A stretch of DNA of 64,000 nucleotides. It comes from an uncultured Flavobacteriales bacterium (GTDB lineage: Bacteria > Bacteroidota > Bacteroidia > Flavobacteriales_E > Vicingaceae). Every line of letters starts with the position of its first letter. The stretch's first letter is position 1. Both the position numbers and the translations under genes were made by a program. The DNA lies in NCBI GenBank assembly GCA_905479915.1, contig CAJQOH010000057.1:1-64000 (forward strand), given 5' to 3'. Shown in pieces: positions 46,401 to 55,085 of the stretch. Under the pieces are notes generated by a model. That model saw nothing but the letters and a program-made list of their open reading frames with translations. It was not told where the DNA came from and made no database searches.

Positions 46401-49400
46401 TATCTTCTTTATGTTCTGGAACCTATTATGTTACTATTACAGATGATTCTCTTTGTACATTAAACGATACAATTGAAATTTTCGAACCTAATGAAATTTT
46501 CCCAAACGCAACATTTACAAATATTTCATGTAATGGATTAAATGATGGTACTGCAGTATCTATCGCAACCGGTGGAGCACCTGGGTACAGTTACAGTTGG
46601 ACGGGCCCTGTACCATTTACATCTAACTCTCAATCAATCGGGCCACTAGGTCCAGGGCAATATATTGTTACAGTAACAGACACAAATGGTTGTACTGCGG
46701 TAGATACCGTGGACATTATTGACCCTCCTGTATTTACGGTAAGTGCCGTTGCAACTGGAGCAAGTTGTCAAACATTATGTGATGGTACTGCTTTAGCAAC
46801 ACCAACTGGAGGTACTCCTGGAACAACTGGATATACTTATGTATGGACTGTTACAGGGCCACCATCTCAAACTACACAAACTGCAACTGGCTTATGTGCT
46901 GGACAATATACTGTTACGGTTACTGACAGTATGGGCTGTACAGCATCAGACACAACACTTATCAACCCTTTAATCACCATCCAAATAACTCCTACACTTG
47001 TTGGAATTAGTTGTAATGGTGTTTGTGATGGAACAGCATCTGCAGCTCCTAGTGGTGGGTTAGCTCCATATCGTTATCAATGGAGTGGAAACAGTACTGG
47101 TCCAAACGATACTTTAGCATCTGTAAGCAACCTATGTCCTGGATGGATTTATGTTACCGTTACTGATGCTAACGGATGTGTTTCTTTAGATTCAGTTAAC
47201 ATGCCTATTGCTCCTCCAGTATTATTTCCTAACGGACAGATTGATCAACAAATCAGTTGTTTTGGAGAATGTGATGCTATGGTCTCACATAACCCATCTG
47301 GAGGAACCCCACCATACGTATCAGTATGGACTTTGCCAAATGGTGTTGATACAAATAATGTTTGTCCAACATTTGCGGTAATAACAGTAACAGATTCTAA
47401 CAATTGTGTTCAATCTGATACTTTACAGATTATCGAACCTACCGAAATAATTCCTAGTGACGTTGTGGTTGATGTTTTATGTAACGGTGATCCAACTGGA
47501 AGCATTTCATTAAATCCAAGTGGAGGTGCGGGTGGCACATACACCTACGTATGGACTGGACCAATGCCAGGATCTGGAATGAGTACAACAGGTTTAATTG
47601 CCGGTGAATATACAATTACGATAACAGACTCTAATGGATGTTTTGTAGTTGTAACAGATACAATAAATGAACCACCTGTTTTTAGCTCTATACCTATTGG
47701 AATAGATGTAAGTTGTAATGGTGCATGTGATGGAATCATGGCTGTAATTCCTAATGGAGGAATAGCCCCTTACACTTACCTTTGGGGAACAGGTCAAACT
47801 ACAGATTCTATATTTGGAATATGCTCACTTCCTTTAACTAACCTTACAAACAGTGTTACGGTAACTGATTCTAACAATTGTATAACAACTCAAATTATTA
47901 CAATCAATGAACCTCTCGTTTTAGATGCAAATGTTTCAGGAACATCTATAGGTTGTAGTGGTGCTCTTTGTGATGGAACTGCCATAGCAAATCCACTAGG
48001 AGGAACTCCGGGTTATACTTACCAATGGTCTACAAGTGTAGTACCAGCACCAACTAATTTAACAAATCAAAGTCTTTCTAATTTATGTATTGGTAGTTAT
48101 TTTGTAACAGTTACAGATACCAATGGCTGTACAGATACAGCTACTTACACTGTAACTTCACCTCCTGCATTAGTTGTTACACTTGACAGTACAAATGTAA
48201 CATGTAATGGAAACAATGACGGAACAGCTACTGCTACTCCAACCGGAGGAACTTTACCTTACTCTTATGCTTGGGTTGGAGGAAATGCACCTGCAACTGA
48301 TACAAATTTCATTGACAACCTTATCCCTGGAGTTTACACAGTAACAGTAACCGACTCTAATAATTGTTCTTTTATTGGTTCTGTTATTATTACCGAGCCT
48401 CTTGTAATTGATGACAATGAAGTTGTTACACCTGCAAATTGTGGAGTTGCTGATGGTTCTATTATCATGTTCCCTTCTGGAGGAACACCAACTTATACTC
48501 ATTCATGGTCAAATGGAGTAACTACACCAAACAATCTAAATTTAGCTGCTGGCTTTTATACCGATACCATTAGAGACAGTAGAGGGTGTGTAGGTATATT
48601 TACGATTGGAATAACCAACCCTACTGGTCCTTCTGGAGTTACTGCAACTGTAAATGATGCAACTTGTTTTGGGTCTTGTACAGGTTCTTTTAATGTTATT
48701 GTTGTTGGAGGAACTCCTTCTTATACATATGCGTGGACTGGACCTAGCGGATTTACAGGAACTGATAGTACTCACTCCAATTTATGTGCAGGAACATATA
48801 ATTTATTAGTAACAGATGCTTCAGGTTGTACCTTAGCAACAAGTTTAGTTGTTGGAGAAAACGATAGTATTACTTCTAACTCAACATTTGCAAACACATC
48901 TTGTAATGGAGTTTGCGATGGAACAGCAAGTGTTACTCCAACAGGAGGAACAGCTCCTTATACTTATTTATGGGGCAGTAATGGTTCAACTGGATCTTCT
49001 ATTTCTGGATTATGTGCTGGATTAGATAGTGTTACAATAACAGATTTTAATGGTTGTACTGAAGTTGTCTTATTTAACATTTTAAGTCCAAACGCTATAA
49101 CGATTAATTCAAATACAGTTGATCCAACATGTAATGGTGATTGTGATGGAACAATAACAGCTAATCCATCTGGAGGAACTACTCCTTATACTTACTTATG
49201 GAACGACCCTTCCTCTCAAACGTCACAAACTGCTACAGGCTTATGTACAGGAACATATATTGTTACCGTAACAGATTTTAATGGATGTTCAGCAAACGAC
49301 ACTATTACGCTTACAGAACCTACAGTTATTATAGCAAATGACATTACTACCAATTCCACTTGTGGAAATTCTGATGGTACGGCCAACGTTTGTGCTTCAT

Positions 49401-52400
49401 CAGGTGGAACAGGAACACATACTTACTTATGGACAAATGTTGTAGGTAATCCAACAACATGTAATGTTACAGGGCTTCCTGCAGGAGCTTACACTGTTGA
49501 AATTACGGATCAAAATGGATGTATGGTCCCTTTTGTGATTACTATTAGTGACGCAAATGGACCAATCGTAAATGTTACCTCAACTAATGCAACCTGTGAT
49601 GGTGTTTGTGATGGAACTGCAACTGCAAGTGCTACTGGAACACCTACTTTCACTTACTTATGGACAACACCTACATCTCCTCCACAACCAACAACGCCTA
49701 CAATTACAGGGTTATGTGCAGGAAATTATGCCGTAGAAGTTACTGACGGAAACGGATGTAAAACAACGGAACCGGTTACAATTTCTGATAACACGCCTAT
49801 TACTGCAACTGTTTCAACAACAGAAACAACGTGTAATGGAGATTGTGATGGATCTGCCTTAGTTACCCCAAGTGGAGGTGTTCCTCCTTATAGCTATAGT
49901 TGGACTGGAGGAAATGCTGCAGGTCAAACGATAAATGCAATTGGTGGTTTATGTGCTGGTAGCTATACTGTAACAATTACTGATTTTATCGGATGTTCAT
50001 TCATTCAAAATGTAACTATAACAGAACCAATTATCTTAAGTGTTTCCGTTGCAGGAATTTCTGCAAACTGTAATGGTTCTTGTGATGGTCAAGCAACTGC
50101 CACACCTGCAGGAGGAACTGCTCCTTATACCTACCTATGGTCAACAGGAAGTACAACACCTACAGTTACAGCATTGTGTGCAGGAAATTATTCCGTAATC
50201 ATAACAGATTCAAAAGGCTGTCAAACTAATGGAAATGTTATCATTAGTGAAGGAGTATTAATTACAACTACTATCAATACAGTTGATGCAAATTGTGGGC
50301 AGTGTGACGGATCTATAACTGTTAATGGTGCTGGTGGTGCTGGTGGTCCTTACACTTATTTATGGTCTCCAGGAGGTCAAACTTCTACTACACTCAACAA
50401 TTTATGTCCAGGAGCTTATCAAGTTGACATCTCTGACAACCTTGGATGTACACAACAATTTAACATTCTAATTAATAATGTAAATGGCCCAACACTAACA
50501 ACATTAGCCGATAGCGTTACTTGTTTTGGTGCTTGTGATGGAATAGCTTACACCACTATAACTGCTGGAACAAGCCCTTTCATTTTCCAATGGGATGATC
50601 CTAATTTACAAAACACAGATTCTGCAACAGCATTATGTGCTGGGTTGTACAACATCGTTGTTCAAGATTCAGCTGGATGTATAACTGTAGATTCAGTTAC
50701 TGTATTAGAACCTCAAGAAATTTTAACTAATCTATCATCAACAGAACCTAGTTGTCCTGGAGTTTGTGATGGTACAGCAACTGTTACTCCAACAGGAGGA
50801 ATTGGACCGTATACAGTTTCTTGGAATAGTGCTGCTACAATAGCTATCGCAATTGGCGGTACAAACACTATAACAGGACTTTGCGCAGGAGTTCATACTG
50901 CTCTTATTACGGATGCTAATGGCTGTACAAGAATTGACAGTGTAACATTAACCGATCCAACTCAAATTTCTATCACTATCAGTTCAACATTACCTACTTG
51001 TAGTGGTGACTGTGACGGAACAGCAATCGCTAATGCTTCAGGAGGTACTCCAGGATATCAATATTCTTGGAATACAACTCCTGTTCAAAACAATAGCTTA
51101 ATTGGCGGTTTATGTGCAGGTCAATATATTGTAACTGTAACGGACAACAATAATTGTATCGCTAACGATACAGTTCAGGTAGTTGACCCGTTAGTATTAA
51201 CTACAACATCTACACCTACTTCACCATCTTGTAATGGAGTGTGTGATGGAAGTATTACTACAACTCCAAACGGAGGAGTTGCTCCTTACACATATATTTG
51301 GAGTAATGGAGATACTACTCAAACTACTGTTTCAACACTTTGTCCTGGAATATATGATGTAATCGTTGTAGATGCAAACAACTGTACTATTCGTGATACC
51401 GTAACACTATCTGCACCATCAGCTATTAATGATGTTACTGTAGTTACAGGACCTAGTTGTGGAACCCCTGGTTGTGATGGTTCAGCAACATCAACTCCAT
51501 CAGGTAGTCCTGGACCGTTTAATTTTGTTTGGACTAACCTTACTGCTCCAACATATTCGTTCACTGATTTAAATCTTCCAACTTCAACAGCTGTAGCACT
51601 TTGTGCTGGTACATACAACCTATTAATTACTGATGTAAATACTGGTTGTTTTGATAATTTCACTGTTATTGTAAACAGTCTTAATGCGCCTACTTTAGCA
51701 TTAGATTCTACAAATGAAACCTGTCCAAATATATGTGACGGAACAGCTACCGTAAATGCTTCAGGTGGAACAACTCCTTATACTTATAGCTGGAATACAA
51801 CACCTGTAAATACGAACCAAACAGCAACAAATCTATGTGTAGGATTATATACAGTAACTGTTACTGATAGTAATAACTGCGTAGCTTCTGATACTATTTC
51901 TATTAATACAAATAGTTTAAACTTAAGCATCACAAGTATTGTTCCTGAAACTTGTTTTGGGGATTGTGATGGTAGTGCTACAGTTGCAGTAACTGGAGGT
52001 ACCCCGATCTACACTTACTTATGGGCTCCTACCTCACAAACTACTACACAAGCAATTAATCTATGTGTTGGAAACTACACAGTAACAGTAACTGACTCAA
52101 CAAACTGTAGTGATTCTATTAGTGCTAATATTACTGGCCCAAATATTTTAACAGTAACAACAAACATAAACACTCCTGTTAGTTGTAATGGTGCCAATGA
52201 CGGAGCCGCAATTGCAAACGTATTAGGAGGAACTCCAAACTATCAATACTCATGGAACACTATACCGGTACAAACCACTCAAATAGCAACTGGTCTAGTT
52301 GCAGGAACATATATAGTTACAGTTACAGACGGTAATGGTTGTACCGCAATAGATACTATTATCTTAACTGAAGCTTTACCAATAATTGACAACAGTGTTT

Positions 52401-54082
52401 TAGTTTCACCTAACTGTGGCGTTTGTGATGGTTCTATTACTGTTGCTCCAACTGGAGGGACTGGAACATATACATTTTTATGGACAACACCTGGTTCTCC
52501 GCCAACATTGCCACAACCAGTAACGGCAACGCTTATAAATCTTTGTGCTGGAGCTTACACATTAACAGTTACTGATACTGCTGGATGTTCTTCGAATTTT
52601 AGTTATCCACTTAGTAACAATAATGGCCCTTTACCTAACGTAACGCCTACTCATGTTAGTTGTAATGGTTTATGTGATGGACAGTTAACATCTGCACCAA
52701 CTCAAACTACACCTGCACCTCCATACACTTACTTATGGAGTACTGGTACACCAAACAACACTGCAACAATTTCTAATTTATGTGCGGGGCAATATAGTGT
52801 AACTGTTACAGATACTAATGGATGTATTGGTGTAGCTATTGATAGTATTACACAACCAGACATACTTCAAGCGAACTTAATTGCTACAAACCTTAACTGT
52901 AATGGAAATTGTGACGGAACTGTTGTCTCAACTACAACAGGTGGAACAACGCCTTATCAAACTTATGCTTGGACATCAAACCCAATCAATCAAGTAACTA
53001 TAGGCCAAGGAACAGATTCTATTAGTAGCCTGTGTGCAGGAACTTACTATTTAACTATAACTGATAGTAACACTTGTAGTGTATCGGATAGTATAACAAT
53101 TACTGAACCTACTGCTATTACATCTACATCAACTCAAATTGATGCAACTTGTACTTCTAACTGTGATGGTAGTGCAACTGTAACTCCATCTGGAGGTATT
53201 GGACCATACACTTTCCAATGGAATGGTAATACAACTCTTGGTCAAACAAATACACTAGCAGGTTTATGTTTTGGGTTAAATACTGTTATTATTTTCGATC
53301 AAAACAATTGTAACATAACAGACTCTATCTATATAGGAGCAACAGATACTGTACTAGCAGATGCTGGTCTTGACACTTCAATATGTCTTGGAGATGTTGT
53401 TAATTTAAATGGAGTTCCTTCTGGATCATTTACAAGTGTAGAATGGTTTGAGTTACCAGGTATGACCTCTTTAGGAACAACAGATTCCGTTACTACAACA
53501 CCGACTACTGCTGGAGTAATATGTTATGCATTCCAAGCAACAGGACCTTGTGTATTTACAGATACAGTTTGTATAACTGTTAATCCATTACCAGCAGCAG
53601 ATGCTGGGGCTGATGTAAATATATTTGAGTTTGCAAGTACTACATTAAATGCAACTGGAGGATCAACATACTCATGGTCACCTACTACAGGTTTAAGTGA
53701 CTCAACAATATTTAATCCAGTAGCATCACCAGAAGTTACAACTACATATTTTGTAACTGTAATCTCAGCTGATGGATGTATTGCTACTGACAGTGTTACT
53801 GTAACAGTTCTGCCTTCAATTAACTTCGCGGACGGAATATCTCCAAACGGAGATGGTGCTAATGATTTTTGGGTTATCGACTTTATTGAAGAATTTCCAG
53901 ATAATGTTGTAGAAATTTATAACCGATGGGGAGAATTATTATTCCACGCTGATGGGTATCAACAAGACTGGGATGGAACTTATAACGGCAAAGAATTACC
54001 TGTCGGAACTTACTATTATATCATTGATTTAAACGATGAAAACATGCAACCTTTTACTGGACCAATAACTATTCTAAGGTAA
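43442..54082 (+). CDS. Giant SprB-like repeat adhesin with T9SS type B C-terminal domain
   Basis: An upstream in-frame ATG at 43394 exists, but the ATG at 43442 opens directly into the signal peptide MNIRKSYLIASLLSFFIAG, giving 3546 residues. Residues about 24-60 (LYWVGNSGDWNDASHWASTSGG) are the WVG-GxW-HW module found at the head of many Bacteroidota surface proteins. Then follow a beta-helical stretch to about 260, about 38 SprB-type repeats of 70-90 residues (44240-53345) with the pattern C-NG-CDGTATVTPTGGT-PYTYxW-LCxGTYTVTVTDxNGC, two Ig/PKD domains, and a gliding-motility-associated C-terminal domain (FADGISPNGDGANDFW to the end, from 53822) that directs type IX secretion. The PorP/SprF partner follows 6 bases later. 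It resembles SprB, the mobile gliding adhesin, though this function is not proven. Confidence 0.93.
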   Translation: MNIRKSYLIASLLSFFIAGNLFAADLYWVGNSGDWNDASHWASTSGGAGGAGVPSINDDVHFDKSSFSQMSQNVNIQNDISLRNFTINSNVLNFELKSLKSNSINIYGVLDVNGKFKNELSGPINFVSNSTDIKELNFGDWSWKSDINFDGKGSYSLNSAIHATEADINFNSGELNLNENNIHCGSFTSNSTKKRIITSKNANLYVYKKWDVNPSKLNHDLDDASIFILNEDPLSVNKHNANYDVFQVNYSNKKVITSTSIVTDTASCGDQCDGIIIVNFTTACPTGATVSWNASSNPDPTGDDNGAVPITTGSDTIFDVCPGIEYTATILDDCDNNPAFPLPKATVLGHSRITTPISPSITEPSCNGVCDGSILVFVDAAGWVIANNYLSYQWTPGGVADTTTSLSGMCAGTVYSLQVDDDHGCDTTFTFTITEPDSVYANVVVTDPFCNNECTGSATSNPSGGTGPYSYSWTPSVSPAVDTLATFPDLCAGTAYNVVVTDANGCVNDTTITPNQPLPLDIDTVSTRPSCGGICDATITSTVLSGGTAPFTHNWSNGTVFVGAVSTISNLCPGTYCDTIRDFNGCDTLFCFTITEPDPLLTTTISSNLTCNGICDGFAVTTPTGGTPGVAGYNYTWDSIPTGGPFTGQGTDSISGLCPGTYFVTILDDNNCSVSDTVTITEPQLLVPNPSSTDITCPGFDDGTATVNPTGGTGNPALNFTYSWTGPACNPGPLNTQSINSLCPGTYIVTVTDSAGCIAIDSVTIAEPQVLNLVLTVTPETCAGDCDGTAGVTVTGGTPGTTGYTFLWTSASPIPNGQGTDSIFGLCPDTYTVIVTDSTGCSANQAVTVLPATPIVANLVTSDETCNGACDGIATVSPTGTGPFTVVWDGVLPGSGPGAGPFSINTLCEGAHTALITDGNGCTLLVNFNLTPPAIITSSMNSTDVSCFGLCDGTATTTAGGGSGTLVYLWTPITGSAITAGQGTNSVSSLCSGTYYVTITDDSLCTLNDTIEIFEPNEIFPNATFTNISCNGLNDGTAVSIATGGAPGYSYSWTGPVPFTSNSQSIGPLGPGQYIVTVTDTNGCTAVDTVDIIDPPVFTVSAVATGASCQTLCDGTALATPTGGTPGTTGYTYVWTVTGPPSQTTQTATGLCAGQYTVTVTDSMGCTASDTTLINPLITIQITPTLVGISCNGVCDGTASAAPSGGLAPYRYQWSGNSTGPNDTLASVSNLCPGWIYVTVTDANGCVSLDSVNMPIAPPVLFPNGQIDQQISCFGECDAMVSHNPSGGTPPYVSVWTLPNGVDTNNVCPTFAVITVTDSNNCVQSDTLQIIEPTEIIPSDVVVDVLCNGDPTGSISLNPSGGAGGTYTYVWTGPMPGSGMSTTGLIAGEYTITITDSNGCFVVVTDTINEPPVFSSIPIGIDVSCNGACDGIMAVIPNGGIAPYTYLWGTGQTTDSIFGICSLPLTNLTNSVTVTDSNNCITTQIITINEPLVLDANVSGTSIGCSGALCDGTAIANPLGGTPGYTYQWSTSVVPAPTNLTNQSLSNLCIGSYFVTVTDTNGCTDTATYTVTSPPALVVTLDSTNVTCNGNNDGTATATPTGGTLPYSYAWVGGNAPATDTNFIDNLIPGVYTVTVTDSNNCSFIGSVIITEPLVIDDNEVVTPANCGVADGSIIMFPSGGTPTYTHSWSNGVTTPNNLNLAAGFYTDTIRDSRGCVGIFTIGITNPTGPSGVTATVNDATCFGSCTGSFNVIVVGGTPSYTYAWTGPSGFTGTDSTHSNLCAGTYNLLVTDASGCTLATSLVVGENDSITSNSTFANTSCNGVCDGTASVTPTGGTAPYTYLWGSNGSTGSSISGLCAGLDSVTITDFNGCTEVVLFNILSPNAITINSNTVDPTCNGDCDGTITANPSGGTTPYTYLWNDPSSQTSQTATGLCTGTYIVTVTDFNGCSANDTITLTEPTVIIANDITTNSTCGNSDGTANVCASSGGTGTHTYLWTNVVGNPTTCNVTGLPAGAYTVEITDQNGCMVPFVITISDANGPIVNVTSTNATCDGVCDGTATASATGTPTFTYLWTTPTSPPQPTTPTITGLCAGNYAVEVTDGNGCKTTEPVTISDNTPITATVSTTETTCNGDCDGSALVTPSGGVPPYSYSWTGGNAAGQTINAIGGLCAGSYTVTITDFIGCSFIQNVTITEPIILSVSVAGISANCNGSCDGQATATPAGGTAPYTYLWSTGSTTPTVTALCAGNYSVIITDSKGCQTNGNVIISEGVLITTTINTVDANCGQCDGSITVNGAGGAGGPYTYLWSPGGQTSTTLNNLCPGAYQVDISDNLGCTQQFNILINNVNGPTLTTLADSVTCFGACDGIAYTTITAGTSPFIFQWDDPNLQNTDSATALCAGLYNIVVQDSAGCITVDSVTVLEPQEILTNLSSTEPSCPGVCDGTATVTPTGGIGPYTVSWNSAATIAIAIGGTNTITGLCAGVHTALITDANGCTRIDSVTLTDPTQISITISSTLPTCSGDCDGTAIANASGGTPGYQYSWNTTPVQNNSLIGGLCAGQYIVTVTDNNNCIANDTVQVVDPLVLTTTSTPTSPSCNGVCDGSITTTPNGGVAPYTYIWSNGDTTQTTVSTLCPGIYDVIVVDANNCTIRDTVTLSAPSAINDVTVVTGPSCGTPGCDGSATSTPSGSPGPFNFVWTNLTAPTYSFTDLNLPTSTAVALCAGTYNLLITDVNTGCFDNFTVIVNSLNAPTLALDSTNETCPNICDGTATVNASGGTTPYTYSWNTTPVNTNQTATNLCVGLYTVTVTDSNNCVASDTISINTNSLNLSITSIVPETCFGDCDGSATVAVTGGTPIYTYLWAPTSQTTTQAINLCVGNYTVTVTDSTNCSDSISANITGPNILTVTTNINTPVSCNGANDGAAIANVLGGTPNYQYSWNTIPVQTTQIATGLVAGTYIVTVTDGNGCTAIDTIILTEALPIIDNSVLVSPNCGVCDGSITVAPTGGTGTYTFLWTTPGSPPTLPQPVTATLINLCAGAYTLTVTDTAGCSSNFSYPLSNNNGPLPNVTPTHVSCNGLCDGQLTSAPTQTTPAPPYTYLWSTGTPNNTATISNLCAGQYSVTVTDTNGCIGVAIDSITQPDILQANLIATNLNCNGNCDGTVVSTTTGGTTPYQTYAWTSNPINQVTIGQGTDSISSLCAGTYYLTITDSNTCSVSDSITITEPTAITSTSTQIDATCTSNCDGSATVTPSGGIGPYTFQWNGNTTLGQTNTLAGLCFGLNTVIIFDQNNCNITDSIYIGATDTVLADAGLDTSICLGDVVNLNGVPSGSFTSVEWFELPGMTSLGTTDSVTTTPTTAGVICYAFQATGPCVFTDTVCITVNPLPAADAGADVNIFEFASTTLNATGGSTYSWSPTTGLSDSTIFNPVASPEVTTTYFVTVISADGCIATDSVTVTVLPSINFADGISPNGDGANDFWVIDFIEEFPDNVVEIYNRWGELLFHADGYQQDWDGTYNGKELPVGTYYYIIDLNDENMQPFTGPITILR
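44240..53345 (+). repeat. Array of about 38 SprB-type repeats
   Basis: I count 38 occurrences of the start motif (Cys-x-Gly-x-Cys-Asp-Gly or a close variant), an average of about 240 bases each. Most units carry four Cys. Units 18, 22, 26, 31 and 35 are a distinct class: they start with Cys-Gly plus a shortened first motif and end in N-x-N-G-P or similar instead of an I-T-E-P linker. They begin at about 48434, 49354, 50285, 51452 and 52409, i.e. every fourth or fifth unit. The repeats are diverged from each other, unlike the near-identical ones at 1-600. Confidence 0.9.
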
Positions 54083-54088
54083 ACTTCT

Positions 54089-55012
54089 ATGAAAAAAACG
54101 CTCATAATATCATGTTTAATCTTATGCGGAAGTAATTTGTTTTCACAACAACTTCCTCATTTTAGTCAATACTTTTTAAATGACTTTTTAATTAATCCAG
54201 CCGTTGCAGGAAGTCGAGGTTATTTTGAAGGTGTTTCAACTCACAGGTATCAATGGGAAGGGATTACCGATGCACCGAGAACATATACCTTAAGTGTTAA
54301 TGGGCCAAGTAAAAACCGTAAAATGGGTTTTGGAGGATATCTCTTTACAGACATTGTTGGTCCTACTCGAAGAACTGGATTTAACCTTTCTTATGCATAC
54401 CATTTAAAAATTAATGACAACCTAAAAGTATCATTAGGCTTAAATGCTGGACTACTACAGTTTATGATTGATGCATCAAAAATTACTTTACGCGATCAAA
54501 ATGATGCCATTATTTCTCAAGGAGTTCAATCAGAGCTAGTTCCTGATGCAGGTTTTGGTTTATTCGTTTATCACAAAAAATACTACTTTGGTTTTTCTGC
54601 ACCACAGTTGCTAAATACTAAACTTGATTTAGCTGAAGTAGGACAAGGTACCGAAGGAACTTTACCTTCTCACTTTTTTGCCACAGCAGGTTACAAATAT
54701 CAAGTAACTGATGACTTTATTATAGAGCCTATTGCCTTTATGAAATATGTTAGCCCAGTACCTATTCAGTTTGAAGGAACATTGAAAGTAACCTACAAAG
54801 AAAAAGTATGGCTTTCTGGGACTTACCGAGATAAAGATGCTATTACCGCTTCTGTAGGGTTTTTCATGAACAACAGTTTTACTGTAGCTTATGCTCATGA
54901 TTTTACAACTACCAATTTAAAAAACTATAGTGATGGAACTCACGAATTAATGATTGGAGCAAGATTCTACAACAGAAAAAAGAAAGAAAAAGCTGCTCCT
55001 TCCATTCAGTAA
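54089..55012 (+). CDS. PorP/SprF family type IX secretion outer-membrane protein
   Basis: A 307-residue outer-membrane beta-barrel protein of the PorP/SprF family, which dedicated SprB-type adhesins need for surface display. The signal peptide (1-19) is followed by the family hallmark QLPHFSQYFLNDFLINPAVAGSRGYFEG (about 20-48) and HRYQWEGITDAPRTYTLSVNGP. The C-terminus SDGTHELMIGARFYNRKKKEKA is usual. It lies 6 bases after the adhesin gene and is almost certainly cotranscribed, the canonical sprB-sprF pairing. Its barrel is thought to dock cargo type B signals at the secretion channel. Confidence 0.94.
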   Translation: MKKTLIISCLILCGSNLFSQQLPHFSQYFLNDFLINPAVAGSRGYFEGVSTHRYQWEGITDAPRTYTLSVNGPSKNRKMGFGGYLFTDIVGPTRRTGFNLSYAYHLKINDNLKVSLGLNAGLLQFMIDASKITLRDQNDAIISQGVQSELVPDAGFGLFVYHKKYYFGFSAPQLLNTKLDLAEVGQGTEGTLPSHFFATAGYKYQVTDDFIIEPIAFMKYVSPVPIQFEGTLKVTYKEKVWLSGTYRDKDAITASVGFFMNNSFTVAYAHDFTTTNLKNYSDGTHELMIGARFYNRKKKEKAAPSIQ

Positions 55013-55085
55013 ACTGCTTTTATATATAAAGCCACAGCAAAAATTCATTAACTTTTTCAAACGCTACAATCCAATTTAGTAGCAA

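Noticed and set aside
51319-51663. 114-codon minus-strand frame and several shorter ones across the adhesin repeats
   Set aside because: The repeat composition makes the opposite strand poor in stop codons; the products have no signal or family resemblance.
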